Numbered from the stretch's first letter, positions 8,768-19,217 are shown. The stretch: 41,995 bases of DNA from Deltaproteobacteria bacterium (GCA_029777945.1 JAKORG010000040.1:1-41995); one strand, 5' to 3'. Numbers and translations: made by a program. The notes: generated by a model from the sequence alone, not told the origin.

Positions 8768-10302
8768 GGTTTTATCTCTGCCCTAAAAACACGGAGATAG
8801 TAATCTTTAAAAAAGATGAAATATACAGCTATCACACAGAGGCAGCAAAGTAAAATAAGAAAATAGGGGTTAATGGAGTAATAAAATTTTAGAATGTAAA
8901 TGATAAAAACAAGTAAAATGCCTGCTACAATTGATTTGGTTATATCTTTTATGACAGATGGAGAAAGTTTGTAATTTATTCTTTTCTTTAAAAAGAAAAA
9001 AAGCATTGAAAAATTGTAGAAAGAGCTTATAGATGTGGCAAGGGCTATGCCAAGATTTTTTAAAGGGTTCATAAGGATTATGGCAAACCCTGCATTAATT
9101 ATAATGGATGTGATTCCAATAGCAGCAGGGGTCTTCATATCGTGCATGGCATTGAATATCCTCACAAAACTGATAGAGAGGGCATAGAATAAAAGCCCCA
9201 TCGAATATCCGAAAAGCGCCTTGTATGTCAGTAGTGTTTCTTTTTGTGTAAATGCGCCCCTTTCGTATAGGATTTTAATAACAACATCACCGATTGAGCA
9301 CAATAGGATTGTTGAAGGTATAAGTGTAATGGTAATTAGCACAATTGAACTACTTATGTGGGATTTAATGGATGTAAAATCCCTTTCATGATAAAGCTTT
9401 GAGATTTTAGAAAAAACTACCGTATATATGGGAACTGCAAAAAGACTGAAGGGCAGTATAAATATTCTGAATGCATAGGAAAGGGATGCCACCTCTCCAT
9501 GGGGGAGATATGAGGCTATAATCCTGCCTATAAAACTGTTTATAGGCACAATGGATGTGGCAATGAGGGCACCGGTAAAAAGCCTTTTTGCCTCATGGAC
9601 AGAGGGATGATTAAAAGAGGTTGCCCTTGTATATCTTATGTTTAACCTTCTTAGAAATGGCCACTGAATAATAATCTGGGCAATAGACCCAATTGTAACA
9701 CCTATTGCAAGACTGTATATACCGTATCTTTTGCTAAGAAATAAGGCAGATGCAATAAAGACAATATTCCAGATTATCCCTGAAAGTTCAGGTGATGCAA
9801 AGTGTTCCTTTGCATTTAAAAACGCCTTCATAACCGATAGCACTGCATGCAACAAAATAACGGGGATCATAATCAAAAAGAGATGTCTTGTTACGGTCTT
9901 TCCATAAGGCGTAAAGCCTGGGGCAATGATATTTACTATGGGAGTATTTAATAAAAATAAGCCTATTGAGACAATGCCCGTAATCAATAGGGCAAGGTTT
10001 ATAAAAATGGAATAAACCCTTGAGAATTGGATATCATCCTTTACATATCTTGAACATACAGGAATGAGGAATGCACTTGTAGCACCTGAAAAGAAAAGCG
10101 TTTGGATGAGTTCAGGGAAGTTAAAAGCCACTACAAAGGCGTCTACAAGTATTGTGGCGCCGAAAAGATATGCCTGTATCGCCTCCCTTATGTACCCTAA
10201 GGGTCTACTAATAATGGTTATTAAAGTGATTATTGAACCCTTTTTGATTATATCCTTTGATGGACTTTTATGGGAGGTATTTTTATATGTTGTCTCTTCC
10301 AA
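8764..10302 (-). CDS. murJ: Lipid II flippase MurJ
   Basis: A 512-residue polytopic protein of the MVF/MurJ family with about 14 hydrophobic segments. The N terminus contains the family stretch [18 protein letters not shown], followed by [12 protein letters not shown]. MurJ flips lipid II across the inner membrane for peptidoglycan synthesis. It is the last gene of the minus-strand operon proC-pcm-rpoS-murJ, and its start overlaps the end of the sigma factor gene by 20 bases. The stop codon overlaps that of the convergent hexokinase gene (TTAG shared at 8764-8767). Confidence 0.93.
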   Translation of the reverse strand: MEETTYKNTSHKSPSKDIIKKGSIITLITIISRPLGYIREAIQAYLFGATILVDAFVVAFNFPELIQTLFFSGATSAFLIPVCSRYVKDDIQFSRVYSIFINLALLITGIVSIGLFLLNTPIVNIIAPGFTPYGKTVTRHLFLIMIPVILLHAVLSVMKAFLNAKEHFASPELSGIIWNIVFIASALFLSKRYGIYSLAIGVTIGSIAQIIIQWPFLRRLNIRYTRATSFNHPSVHEAKRLFTGALIATSIVPINSFIGRIIASYLPHGEVASLSYAFRIFILPFSLFAVPIYTVVFSKISKLYHERDFTSIKSHISSSIVLITITLIPSTILLCSIGDVVIKILYERGAFTQKETLLTYKALFGYSMGLLFYALSISFVRIFNAMHDMKTPAAIGITSIIINAGFAIILMNPLKNLGIALATSISSFYNFSMLFFFLKKRINYKLSPSVIKDITKSIVAGILLVFIIYILKFYYSINPYFLILLCCLCVIAVYFIFFKDYYLRVFRAEIKP

Positions 10303-11155
10303 TGTTTTTTCTCTTTACAATTTTACGGAGTTTATTTAGACTTTTTTGTTCAATCTGTCTTATCCTTTCCCTTGTAACGCCGAAGAGTTTTCCTATTGCC
10401 TCAAGGGTCTGCGGTTCACCACCGTCAAGACCGTATCTCAAAACAATGACCCTCTTTTCGTCGCTCGTGAGTGTCTCTATCCATGATGCAATCTCTTCTA
10501 CCCTTTTCGAATGTTCTAAGACCTCTAAGGGTTCTTCAATAGAATAATCCTTAAGTGTATCTTCAATGGTTATTTTTCCGTCCTCATCTATTATTGAATC
10601 TAAGGAACATGTTTTTATCATAAATGTATAGAAGTTTTTTATTAATTCTTCTGGGAAACCTGTTAATCTAACAAGTTCTTCAGGTGTAGGCTCTCTACCG
10701 TGAGTTTCTGTAAATTCATTTATATGTTTTGAAATCTTGTATATCTTTGTAGCTAAATGTATGGGTAATCTTATAGTTCGTGACTGGTTAGCTATTGCCC
10801 TTTCAATGGCCTGCTTTATCCACCAGGTGGCATATGTGGAAAATCGACAGTCTTTTTTTAAATTAAATTTCTCCACTGCCCTTATAAGACCTAAGTTACC
10901 TTCTTCTATCAAATCAAGGGTAGATAAACCTTGGTTTACATACCTTTTTGCAATCTTTACAACAAGCCTTAAATTTGCCTCTACCATCCTTTTTTTTGCA
11001 TGGATGTCACCCTCGGCAACCTTTTCTGCGAGTTGTCTTTCTTCCTCATGGGTAAGCACAGGAAGTTTCATAAGATCCTTCATGTAAAGTCTTTCCACTT
11101 TAAATTCATCGTCTAAAAAGCTCAAATCCTTTTCGGTTTTTTTTATTCTTTCCAA
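10283..11155 (-). CDS. rpoS: RpoS-like group 2 sigma factor
   Basis: A 290-residue sigma-70-family factor without the large region 1.1 and non-conserved insert of RpoD. Region 1.2 begins near [20 protein letters not shown] (about residues 32-51). Region 2 contains [29 protein letters not shown] and [17 protein letters not shown], and region 4 ends with [15 protein letters not shown]. The size and the position immediately after pcm match the rpoS locus of proteobacteria (surE-pcm-nlpD-rpoS), although nlpD is missing. It probably serves stationary-phase or stress transcription. Its start overlaps pcm by 13 bases. Confidence 0.88.
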   Translation of the reverse strand: MERIKKTEKDLSFLDDEFKVERLYMKDLMKLPVLTHEEERQLAEKVAEGDIHAKKRMVEANLRLVVKIAKRYVNQGLSTLDLIEEGNLGLIRAVEKFNLKKDCRFSTYATWWIKQAIERAIANQSRTIRLPIHLATKIYKISKHINEFTETHGREPTPEELVRLTGFPEELIKNFYTFMIKTCSLDSIIDEDGKITIEDTLKDYSIEEPLEVLEHSKRVEEIASWIETLTSDEKRVIVLRYGLDGGEPQTLEAIGKLFGVTRERIRQIEQKSLNKLRKIVKRKNIGRDNI

Positions 11156-11796
11156 CCGTGTGCCCCTATGAGTTTTACAAATCTACACCCACCAAGATTC
11201 TCCACATCTGTAGCCTCTTTATCTGTTTTTGTATAGACCATCAAATCTTGAGAAAATTCACCACCAATGGGGATTACCAATCTACCCTTTATTTTTAACT
11301 GTTCAAAAAGGGGTCGCGGTATATGGGGTGCAGCGGCTGTAACGATAATGGCATCGAATGGTGCGAATTCGCTCCACCCCTCTGTGCCATCTCTAATGGA
11401 AATCATTACATTTTTATAATTTAATTTATCGAGAATCTTTCTGGCATTTTTTGCAATATTTGGCAGTCTCTCTATAGAATAGACTTGTTCTGCAAGTTCT
11501 GCAAGGATGGCGGTTTGGTATCCTGAACCAGTGCCTATCTCGAGAACCTTATCGTTTTCCTCTAATTCCAAAGCCTCTGTCATAAGGGCTACTATATAAG
11601 GTTGGGATATGGTTTGTTTTTCTCCAATAGGTAGTGGATGGTCTTCATATGCCTGGGGCCATAGTGCATTGTCAATAAAAAGATGTCTTGGCACCTTTCT
11701 CATGGCTTCTATAACCCTTTTGTCTTTGATACCCCTTTTTACAATCTGGGTATCCACCATTTGCTGTCTTTTTCCGTAGAATTCATCAATGGTCAT
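11143..11796 (-). CDS. pcm: Protein-L-isoaspartate O-methyltransferase
   Basis: A 217-residue PCMT that methylates isoaspartyl residues in aged proteins using SAM. The family motif [19 protein letters not shown] (about 83-101) is the SAM site. The preceding substrate segment [12 protein letters not shown] and the later VTAAAPHIP are typical. It overlaps proC upstream by 4 bases and the sigma factor downstream by 13 bases, so the genes are translationally coupled. Pairing with rpoS is an old conserved arrangement linked to stationary-phase survival. Confidence 0.94.
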   Translation of the reverse strand: MTIDEFYGKRQQMVDTQIVKRGIKDKRVIEAMRKVPRHLFIDNALWPQAYEDHPLPIGEKQTISQPYIVALMTEALELEENDKVLEIGTGSGYQTAILAELAEQVYSIERLPNIAKNARKILDKLNYKNVMISIRDGTEGWSEFAPFDAIIVTAAAPHIPRPLFEQLKIKGRLVIPIGGEFSQDLMVYTKTDKEATDVENLGGCRFVKLIGAHGWKE

Positions 11797-12593
11797 ATTG
11801 AAAGCTCTCCAGCCCTTTTTGCTGCCCTTTCAATAGCCTTAATGAGATTACCCTTAAATGCCTTTTCTTCAAGATATGTAAGTCCATAGATCGTTGTTCC
11901 TCCTGGGGATGTAACCATTTCTTTCAACATGGTGGGGTGGAGATTTTCCTTTTCAAGCATCTCAACGGTGCCTTTTAAAACCTGAACTACTATCTCTTTT
12001 GATTTTTCCCTTGCGAGGCCCATTTTAACACCAGCATCTATCATTGCCTCGAGAAAGAAAAGGACAAAGGCAGGCCCGCTTCCAGATAAGGCTGTCATTG
12101 CATCCATATGGCCTTCATTAATCTCTACAACATGGCCTATACTGGAAAGTATCTTTTTTACCTCCTTTAGTTCATGCTTTTCTACCTTTTTGTTCGAAGT
12201 TATGGCTGTTATTGATTGCCCTACTTTTGCACAGATATTGGGCATAGCCCTTACAACCTTGAATTCTTTAGAAGAAAAAGAGAGTATCTTTGAAATGGAT
12301 ACGCCTGCCATAATGGATATGATAACATTTTCTTCATTAATATTAGGTATCATATCTTCAAGGGTTTTTTTTGCATCCTGGGGTTTTACGGCAACTATGA
12401 TATATTTTACCTTGTTTACTATTTGTTTTATGTCATTTACATGTGTTATTTTAAATCTTTTTGCTATAAATTCTGCACGCTCCGGTTTTATTTCAGAAAA
12501 AAACAGGTCTTCTGATTTGTATCCGGAACTAATAAGTGCCTTTAAAATCGCCTCACCCATATTTCCGAGACCTATTAATCCAATCTTTTCCAT
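11793..12593 (-). CDS. proC: Pyrroline-5-carboxylate reductase
   Basis: A 266-residue NAD(P)H-dependent enzyme catalysing the last step of proline synthesis. The dinucleotide-binding motif [12 protein letters not shown] starts at residue 5. The C-terminal domain carries [21 protein letters not shown] and the signature region [13 protein letters not shown]. It is the first gene of the proC-pcm-rpoS-murJ operon. A GGGGGT Shine-Dalgarno stands before the ATG. About 106 bases separate it from the divergent recO operon, which must hold both promoters. Confidence 0.95.
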   Translation of the reverse strand: MEKIGLIGLGNMGEAILKALISSGYKSEDLFFSEIKPERAEFIAKRFKITHVNDIKQIVNKVKYIIVAVKPQDAKKTLEDMIPNINEENVIISIMAGVSISKILSFSSKEFKVVRAMPNICAKVGQSITAITSNKKVEKHELKEVKKILSSIGHVVEINEGHMDAMTALSGSGPAFVLFFLEAMIDAGVKMGLAREKSKEIVVQVLKGTVEMLEKENLHPTMLKEMVTSPGGTTIYGLTYLEEKAFKGNLIKAIERAAKRAGELSI

Positions 12594-12699
12594 ATTACCC
12601 CCGTTTAAATTTCTTTCTGATTTTTATATCAAAAGCCCCTGTCAAAGGAAAGGAATTTTTTAATCTTCATGGAAAAACAGAACAATAAATGTTATATGA

Positions 12700-13467
12700 A
12701 TGAATATGGGATTACAAAAGGATGAGGCGCTGGTTTTAACAAAGATATCCTATGGTGAATCGGATAAGATAGTGCGGCTATTTACCTTGATGAACGGAAA
12801 GGTCTCTGCCATAGCAAAGGGAGGCAGTAAAAGCCAAAAAAGGTTTATGAATACACTGGAGCCTTTTAACCATATAAGGATTGAATATTTTAAAAAGCAG
12901 AATAAGTCCTTGGCAAGGATTGAAAATGCAGATTTGATAGAATCTAACAAGGGGATAGAAAAAAGTTTAAAGAGTTTTTGTGCAGCAAGTTTTTTTGCCG
13001 AATTTACCGATAGGCTCACAAAGGATGGAGAAAGAAATAAGGACCTCTTTGATGTGCTGAAATATATATTTATAAATGCAAAGGATACTGCATTCGGGTC
13101 ATCTGAAATTGTAATAAATCTATTGAACATCCTCAAGGTTACAGGTTTTTTGCCGAATTTTAAAAGCTGTGTATACTGTGGAAGGGAGGTCCCAGACGAA
13201 GAAAAGGTTTATTTTTCAAAGGAGAGGGGAGGCATACTGTGTAAGATATGTTCTTCATCCCTTTCTTATAAAACCTATCCTGCAGGTGTTATAATAAGCC
13301 TCTCCTTATTCGAAAAAAAGGGAAATTTTTTAATTGACCCTAAGTTTATCGAATACATTCAGGCGATCATGGAGGATTTTATTGCCTTTCATCTCGATGT
13401 GAAACTAAAATCTTATAGATTGCTAAAAAGTGTAATAAAGGAGGAGGTTAGTAGTATTAACCCATGA
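12700..13467 (+). CDS. recO: DNA repair protein RecO
   Basis: A 255-residue recombination mediator that helps load RecA onto SSB-coated DNA. The N-terminal OB fold has the typical LVLTKISYGESDKIVRLFT and the GKVSAIAKGGSKSQKRF stretch. A four-cysteine zinc site is visible as CVYCGRE and CKICSS (about 159-162 and 180-183). The start may be the ATG at 12700 or at 12706, and no Shine-Dalgarno supports either. It opens a five-gene plus-strand operon and overlaps the next gene by 4 bases (ATGA). Confidence 0.9.
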   Translation: MNMGLQKDEALVLTKISYGESDKIVRLFTLMNGKVSAIAKGGSKSQKRFMNTLEPFNHIRIEYFKKQNKSLARIENADLIESNKGIEKSLKSFCAASFFAEFTDRLTKDGERNKDLFDVLKYIFINAKDTAFGSSEIVINLLNILKVTGFLPNFKSCVYCGREVPDEEKVYFSKERGGILCKICSSSLSYKTYPAGVIISLSLFEKKGNFLIDPKFIEYIQAIMEDFIAFHLDVKLKSYRLLKSVIKEEVSSINP

Positions 13468-14240
13468 AGGTCGCCATATCGGGAAAAGGAGGGGTTGGAA
13501 AGACAACCCTTGCAGGCATTATGGCAAGGATCCTCGATGAAAGGGGGAATAAGGTACTTGCAATAGATGCTGATCCTGATGCCAATCTCGCTGATGCAAT
13601 CGGTTTTTCAGAGGATGAGTTGAAACTGGTAAAACCCATTGCGGAAATGGAAGAATTTATAAGGGAAAGGACAGGGTCAAAAAAAGGTCAATACGGCACC
13701 TTTTTTAAATTGAATCCAAAGGTAGACGACATCCCTGACAGATTTTCTGTTGTTAAAGGCAATATTAAGCTCGTTATACTGGGTAATATTGCAAAAGGTG
13801 GTGGTGGATGCTTCTGCCCTGAGAATGTGCTTTTAAAAAATCTTATCTCCCATGTCCTTATCGAGAGGGATGAATTTGTCATCGTAGATATGGAGGCAGG
13901 TCTTGAGCATTTAGGTCGGGGCACCACAGAATTTGTAGATTCACTGATTGTCGTTGTAGAGCCTGGTAAGAGAAGTATCCAGACTGCAAAGGATATAAAA
14001 AGACTTGCCGGAGATTTAGGTATTAAAAATGTCTATGTTGTGGGAAACAAGATTAAGGGGGATGAAGATGTATTCCTTTTGAAAGAAGAATTAGATGGAT
14101 TTTCCTATTTAGGTTCAATAGGTTATAATGAAAATCTATTAAAGGCAGATAGATTGGGGGTATCACCCTATGATATGGATAATAAAATCAAAGAAGAAGT
14201 GATAAAAATCCTGGATAATCTAAGGGCATTACACGTATGA
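13464..14240 (+). CDS. cooC: CooC-like nickel-insertion ATPase of CO dehydrogenase maturation
   Basis: A 258-residue MinD/ParA-type P-loop ATPase. The deviant Walker A SGKGGVGKTT is at residues 6-15, followed by IDADPDANLADAIG. The CooC/AcsF hallmark, a Cys-x-Cys, is present in GGGGCFCPEN (about 113-122). A VDMEAGLEHLGRGT stretch follows, as in other CooC proteins. In known members the CxC binds metal at the ATP-dependent dimer interface and supports Ni loading of CO dehydrogenase. No CODH gene is in the window, so the client is elsewhere. It overlaps recO and plsC by 4 bases each. Confidence 0.85.
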   Translation: MKVAISGKGGVGKTTLAGIMARILDERGNKVLAIDADPDANLADAIGFSEDELKLVKPIAEMEEFIRERTGSKKGQYGTFFKLNPKVDDIPDRFSVVKGNIKLVILGNIAKGGGGCFCPENVLLKNLISHVLIERDEFVIVDMEAGLEHLGRGTTEFVDSLIVVVEPGKRSIQTAKDIKRLAGDLGIKNVYVVGNKIKGDEDVFLLKEELDGFSYLGSIGYNENLLKADRLGVSPYDMDNKIKEEVIKILDNLRALHV

Positions 14241-14938
14241 GAAGGGTTTTAATATTTATTAACCTCGTATGTTCAACCTTAATTTTATCCATTATTGCCA
14301 TACTTGTGTCTCTTTTTGACAGAAAAGGCGAGTTAATTCATGGCATAGCAAGATTCTGGGCAAGGATTCATCTATATGTTTCAGGTATTAAAGTCATGAT
14401 AAAAGGTATTGAAAACATCCCTGAAACTCCGTGCATTTTTATGTGTAATCATCAGAGTGCCTTAGATATTTATTCACTTCTTGCAAAGATGCCCATTTCA
14501 TTTAGATGGGTTGCAAAGAGACAGCTTTTTAGCATCCCTTTTTTTGGATGGGCAATGAAAAAGGCAGGTTATATCAGCCTCGACAGAGAAAATCCCCGAG
14601 AGGCCATAAAGGCAATAGAGGTGGCTGGAAAAAAGATTAAAGATGGCACAAATCTTGTTGTATTTCCCGAGGGAACAAGGAGTAAAGACGGGATGCTTCT
14701 GCCTTTTAAAAAGGGCGTGTTTACCCTTGCTGTCAGGGCAGGGGTGCCTGTGGTGCCTGTGGGTATAAAAGGCACTTATAGACTTCAGCCAAAAGGCTGT
14801 TTAATTCCTTTAAAAAAAGGGGTAATATACATAAATATAGGAGAATATGTATGTGTTTTAGGAGACAGTGCTAAGGAAAAGGTAAGGCTCATGGATGAGA
14901 TTAAAAAAAGGATAGAGAAACTTTTGGCGCAAGAATAA
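14237..14938 (+). CDS. plsC: 1-acyl-sn-glycerol-3-phosphate acyltransferase
   Basis: A 233-residue membrane acyltransferase that makes phosphatidic acid from lysophosphatidic acid. An N-terminal hydrophobic helix (about residues 4-22) is followed by the catalytic NHQSALDIY (the H-x4-D motif, about 74-82). Further motifs are ISLDRENPREA and FPEGTRSKDG (about 145-154). The 4-base ATGA overlap with the cooC-like gene indicates coupled translation. Confidence 0.93.
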   Translation: MRRVLIFINLVCSTLILSIIAILVSLFDRKGELIHGIARFWARIHLYVSGIKVMIKGIENIPETPCIFMCNHQSALDIYSLLAKMPISFRWVAKRQLFSIPFFGWAMKKAGYISLDRENPREAIKAIEVAGKKIKDGTNLVVFPEGTRSKDGMLLPFKKGVFTLAVRAGVPVVPVGIKGTYRLQPKGCLIPLKKGVIYINIGEYVCVLGDSAKEKVRLMDEIKKRIEKLLAQE

Positions 14939-14955
14939 AAGTGAAATAAAAAAAG

Positions 14956-16989
14956 ATGTCTAAAGAGCTAAAAAAAGAGATTATAGGTATAGGGCTTATA
15001 GGATTGTTTATTTTTCTTATGGTCAGCCTTATTTCTTATGACCCAAAAGACCCTTCTTTTACTACACTTGCCACAGGTCCTGTAAAAAATTTTTGTGGAA
15101 AGGTCGGTTCATATATAACCGATGGATTAATTCAGTTGTTCGGGCTTATAAGCACAATTATTGCCTTATATAGCTTCATATTCGGAATATTTTTTATAAG
15201 GAAAAAGAATCCCCAGAATATAATAGTCTTTTCTGCAGGTCTTTTCCTTATGTTTCTGTCCATTTTAGTGCTTGCCCAGCTTATTGTGGGGAGGATCCAC
15301 ATAAAAGGTGTTTACATACCCTTTTCAGGGTTCTTCGGTGTTGTATTTGGTGAAATACTAACGAGTTTATTCGGTTATTTTGGCGCCTATCTTTTATTAG
15401 TGGTAATGCTACTTATCTCTGTTTTTCTTATTGCCCAGGCACCTATCTTTTCTTTAATAGAGGATAAATGGAAAAAAAGAAGGACTTTAGAAAAGAAAAA
15501 AGAGGTAAGGGTAATTGAAGAGAAACCTGTTGTGGAGTTGGATGTAAAAAAAGAGAAACAGCCTGTTCAGGAGGCCTTTGAGTTTTTTAATGAAATCGGG
15601 CCTTATAAATTACCGCCCATATCCCTTCTCGATAAGGTGGAAAAAAACGAGATAAAGATAGATAAAGAAGACATCAGGCAGAATGCATCTATCCTCGAAG
15701 ATAAGCTTAAGGACTATGGTATAGATGGAAGGGTAACAGAGGTAAAGCCTGGTCCTGTTATTACCTTGTATGAATTTGAGCCTGCACCTGGTATCAAGGT
15801 AAGTCGTATCAGTAACCTTGCAGATGACCTTGCCATGGCCTTAAGTGCCATATCCATCAGGATAATTGCCCCAATACCCGGTAAGTCCGTAGTTGGCATA
15901 GAAGTGCCCAATAAATTGAGACAGATCGTCTTTTTTAGAGAGATTGTAGAATCAGAGGCATTTTTATCCTCCCAGTCTTTTCTTACCCTGGCCATAGGGA
16001 AGACTATATCCGGGGAATCTTTTGTAGCTGATTTAACTAAGATGCCCCATCTTCTTGTGGCAGGTTCTACTGGTTCTGGTAAAAGTGTTTCTTTAAATAG
16101 TATGATTTGTAGTATTTTATTTAAGGCAACACCTGTTAACGTCAGGTTTCTTATGATAGATTTAAAAATGCTCGAACTGTCCTTTTATGAAGGCATACCC
16201 CATTTACTCTTACCTGTGGTAACAAATCCAAAGAATGCAAAAACTGCATTGCGCTGGCTCATCGATGAAATGGAAAGAAGATATACAATGATGGCAGAAA
16301 TAGGTGTAAGAAATATAGACAGATACAATGCGAAGATGACGAAACAGGGTGGTAATGTCTTTCCTTATATAGTGGTCGTTATAGATGAACTGGCAGATCT
16401 CATGATGGTATCTTCAAGGGAGGTGGAAGAATACATTGCAAGGCTTGCACAAATGGCAAGGGCTTCTGGAATCCACCTTATACTTGCTACCCAGAGGCCT
16501 TCCGTGGACGTATTAACAGGTATAATCAAGGCAAACTTTCCTGCCCGCATCTCCTTTAAGGTCTCTTCAAAGGTAGACTCGAGAACCATATTGGATACAA
16601 ATGGTGCTGAGAGTCTGCTTGGTTATGGTGATATGCTTTTTATGAGTCCTGGGGTGGGAAAGATAGAAAGGCTTCACGGGCCACTTGTCTCTGAAGGTGA
16701 GATAAGGCGAGTTGTGGAATTTTTGAAAAGACAGGGCAGTCCAGAATATCAAGAGGAGATTCTTATAGAAAAAGATGAGAACGAAGCTGGCGATGATATA
16801 GAAGATGAGAAGTACAGAGAGGCCGTTGAATTCGTTATGGAAAAGGGTGAGGCATCGATAAGTATGATACAGAGAAGGTTCAGGATTGGTTACAACAGGG
16901 CAGCCCGTATTATAGAGAAGATGGAAAAAGATGGGATTGTTGGGCCTTCAGATGGTGTGAAGCCGAGGGAGGTATTAAAAAGACAATAA
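14956..16989 (+). CDS. ftsK: DNA translocase FtsK/SpoIIIE
   Basis: A 677-residue septal DNA pump that helps clear chromosome dimers during division. The N terminus has about four membrane helices up to residue 170, followed by a short charged linker. The motor has Walker A GSTGSGKSVSLNSM (about 371-384) and Walker B VVVIDELADLMM. The C-terminal gamma winged helix includes QRRFRIGYNRAARIIEKME, which reads polar KOPS-type sequences. It is the compact form without the very long linker of E. coli FtsK. Followed by lolA, an order common in deltaproteobacterial genomes. Confidence 0.96.
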   Translation: MSKELKKEIIGIGLIGLFIFLMVSLISYDPKDPSFTTLATGPVKNFCGKVGSYITDGLIQLFGLISTIIALYSFIFGIFFIRKKNPQNIIVFSAGLFLMFLSILVLAQLIVGRIHIKGVYIPFSGFFGVVFGEILTSLFGYFGAYLLLVVMLLISVFLIAQAPIFSLIEDKWKKRRTLEKKKEVRVIEEKPVVELDVKKEKQPVQEAFEFFNEIGPYKLPPISLLDKVEKNEIKIDKEDIRQNASILEDKLKDYGIDGRVTEVKPGPVITLYEFEPAPGIKVSRISNLADDLAMALSAISIRIIAPIPGKSVVGIEVPNKLRQIVFFREIVESEAFLSSQSFLTLAIGKTISGESFVADLTKMPHLLVAGSTGSGKSVSLNSMICSILFKATPVNVRFLMIDLKMLELSFYEGIPHLLLPVVTNPKNAKTALRWLIDEMERRYTMMAEIGVRNIDRYNAKMTKQGGNVFPYIVVVIDELADLMMVSSREVEEYIARLAQMARASGIHLILATQRPSVDVLTGIIKANFPARISFKVSSKVDSRTILDTNGAESLLGYGDMLFMSPGVGKIERLHGPLVSEGEIRRVVEFLKRQGSPEYQEEILIEKDENEAGDDIEDEKYREAVEFVMEKGEASISMIQRRFRIGYNRAARIIEKMEKDGIVGPSDGVKPREVLKRQ

Positions 16990-17034
16990 GACCTTTTTTA
17001 GGGTTTAATGAAATAGCGTAAATTAGAGGTTGCT

Positions 17035-17679
17035 ATGAAAAAAGGTAAATGTTCGATAATAATTTTCAATATTTTTTTATTTTTCAGTTGCGGTTTTTTT
17101 GCAAAAACAGTATATGCATCTAATTTTGAAGATATAAAGAAGACCTATTCTGCCATTATTACCCTTGAGGCAGGTTTTACACAGAAGATTTTTATATCAA
17201 GCTTAAAAAAGGAAAGGGAGTTTGAAGGTGATTTTTTTTACAAAAGAGGTAAAGGTTTTCTATGGCGTTATAGCAAACCAAAGGGAAGATATTTCCTTTT
17301 TGACGGCAATTTTATATGGCAGGGAGAAGAAGAAAAGCCTTTTGTGTATAAAAGAAAGATAAACAGAGACAAGACAGTGGGAACTTTTTTTGACCTATTA
17401 GATGATATAGCTAAGATAGATGAACTTTTTAACATAAAAGAAAGAAAAAGATCAGGGGATATGGATGTATTAGAATTAGTTCCTAAAAAAGATGGTCAGG
17501 TTTTATCGGCAAAGATATGGGTGGATAGGTTAAACATGGTAAAAAAGATAGAAATTTACGAATTTACAGGTAATATAAATACCTTGAGTTTTACACATAC
17601 AAAGATTAACGATCCTATTAATGATGCAAAATTCATATACAGGCAGGAAAAGGGGAAAGAAATAATAGAATCACATTAG
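17035..17679 (+). CDS. lolA: Outer-membrane lipoprotein carrier protein LolA
   Basis: A 214-residue periplasmic protein with a signal peptide (hydrophobic residues about 8-28, cleavage likely near VYA). Mature-part motifs fit LolA: ITLEAGFTQK, the FEGDFFYKRGKGFLWRYSKP stretch and FDGNFIWQGEEE. LolA shuttles lipoproteins from LolCDE to the outer membrane, where the BamD-LptA-like lipoprotein of this window would be one client. It ends the recO operon, and its stop is only 12 bases from the convergent sugar-transferase stop. Confidence 0.87.
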   Translation: MKKGKCSIIIFNIFLFFSCGFFAKTVYASNFEDIKKTYSAIITLEAGFTQKIFISSLKKEREFEGDFFYKRGKGFLWRYSKPKGRYFLFDGNFIWQGEEEKPFVYKRKINRDKTVGTFFDLLDDIAKIDELFNIKERKRSGDMDVLELVPKKDGQVLSAKIWVDRLNMVKKIEIYEFTGNINTLSFTHTKINDPINDAKFIYRQEKGKEIIESH

Positions 17680-17691
17680 AAAGGCCTTTTG

Positions 17692-19065
17692 CTATCTTGC
17701 ACCTCTACCGAATAATACTGTTCTTATTGTGCGTAATATAATATAGCAGTCAAGAAAGAATGAGAGGTTTTTTATATAAAAGAGATCGTATTTTAATTTC
17801 TCTAAGGCGTCTTCAACAGTGACACCGTGGGGATAATTTATCTGTGCCCATCCAGTAACCCCGGGTTTTATCGTATGTCTTACTGAAAAATAGGGAATCT
17901 TCTTCTCAAATTCCTCTACCTCTTCCCTCATTAATGCCCTTGGGCCTATTAAGCTCATCTCACCTTTTAAAACATTCCATAACTGGGGGATTTCGTCTAT
18001 CCTTGCCAGTCTTAATATCCGTCCCACCCTTGTAATACGGGGGTCATCTTTTTTCCCTGCATGCCTCCTATCGTTTTCTGTGCCCACCTTCATGGTTCTA
18101 AATTTAATGAGCTCAAAGGCATTCCCGTTTAAACCTACCCTTTTTTGTTTGAAAAAGATCGGTCCTTTAGAATCGAGTTTAATGGCAACAATAGCAAGAA
18201 GAGATACTGGAGAGGATATTATAAGCAGGCATATGGAAAAGAAAACACTGATAAGTCTCTTTATTTTTCTGTTATAAACAGTCTTTTTAATACCATGAAT
18301 GGGCATATTTAAGATCCATATGTCGTTTAAATACTCTACCTCTATTTTACCGAGCATTTCTTCATAAAAAGTAGGTACATCGTATATTTTTATCCCCCTT
18401 AATTTACATGCCAGTATTTTTTTTATAAGTTCTGTGTCCTTCAATTCCCTTATTGCAAGGACAATATGGTCAACCTGTTCATTTTTTATAATCTCTTCCA
18501 GTTCTTCTGTATTTTTGGAAAATCTTATAGATTGATGTTGATGTGTCTTAGCGTGATTATTATCTACAAAACCTGCTACTTTAACAGAAGCATCTCTTTT
18601 TAAGATATCGTAAATCTTATTTCCTGCCCTTCCTGCACCTATGATGAGAAATACCTTTTGTTTTGTCGGTTTAAACTTTTTAATGATCTTTTCGAATAAA
18701 TAGCGCCATAAGTAAATAAAAGTGCCTATTAGAATGAAATATATTATGAAGATTCCTCTGCTCGTCTCTAACCCGGGAAATAGGAAAAAGACTAACAAGG
18801 TTATTAAGAATGTCATTGAAATAGTGATGAGGTATCTAAAGATAAACCGGATGTTTATAAAACCCTGTTCAGCATTATAAAAATCTGCAACATAGAAGCA
18901 CAAAATATTTATAAACAAAACTACGAGGATTTCTAACCAAAAATCGAATGGTTCAAATATAAAAACTCCAAAACGCACTGCTGGTGCAATGGAACATGCA
19001 AATAATATCAGAAAGATATCACCGGCGAGGAGCAAAAACTTTTTTTTAGGAATGTATTTTACCAT
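17692..19065 (-). CDS. Polyprenyl-phosphate sugar phosphotransferase, WbaP/EpsE type
   Basis: A 457-residue initiating enzyme of exopolysaccharide or O-antigen synthesis. About four N-terminal membrane helices come first. A cytoplasmic nucleotide-binding-like CoA_binding_3 domain follows (FLIIGAGRAGNKIYDIL, about 139-155). The catalytic bacterial sugar transferase domain has KRLISVFFSICLLIISSPVS, RVGLNGNAFELIKFRTM and DEIPQLWNVLKGEMSLIGPR. It transfers a sugar-1-phosphate to undecaprenyl phosphate. No other polysaccharide genes are nearby, so it is a stand-alone locus. Confidence 0.92.
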   Translation of the reverse strand: MVKYIPKKKFLLLAGDIFLILFACSIAPAVRFGVFIFEPFDFWLEILVVLFINILCFYVADFYNAEQGFINIRFIFRYLITISMTFLITLLVFFLFPGLETSRGIFIIYFILIGTFIYLWRYLFEKIIKKFKPTKQKVFLIIGAGRAGNKIYDILKRDASVKVAGFVDNNHAKTHQHQSIRFSKNTEELEEIIKNEQVDHIVLAIRELKDTELIKKILACKLRGIKIYDVPTFYEEMLGKIEVEYLNDIWILNMPIHGIKKTVYNRKIKRLISVFFSICLLIISSPVSLLAIVAIKLDSKGPIFFKQKRVGLNGNAFELIKFRTMKVGTENDRRHAGKKDDPRITRVGRILRLARIDEIPQLWNVLKGEMSLIGPRALMREEVEEFEKKIPYFSVRHTIKPGVTGWAQINYPHGVTVEDALEKLKYDLFYIKNLSFFLDCYIILRTIRTVLFGRGAR

Positions 19066-19188
19066 GATTTTTTATGTATATTGTGTATGTTTTTATGTTT
19101 CACATATTTTAAATTATTTTTTTGCCAATAGTCTATTATTTTATAACAGATTGGGCTTTTAAAAGAAATCGGGGACATATAAATTCTA

Positions 19189-19217
19189 TTGACACTTGTA
19201 AGTTATATAGATAGGAT
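19189..19217 (+). promoter_or_regulatory. Sigma-70-type promoter of the lsrF-like operon
   Basis: TTGACA at 19189-19194 and TAGGAT at 19212-19217 are separated by exactly 17 bases. A transcript would start near 19224, and an AAAGGAG Shine-Dalgarno at about 19238-19244 precedes the ATG at 19250. Confidence 0.7.

Noticed and set aside
19095-19103. TGTTTCAC, the left half of a parS site
   Set aside because: The right half (GTGAAACA) is not present; a single half site in AT-rich DNA is expected by chance.
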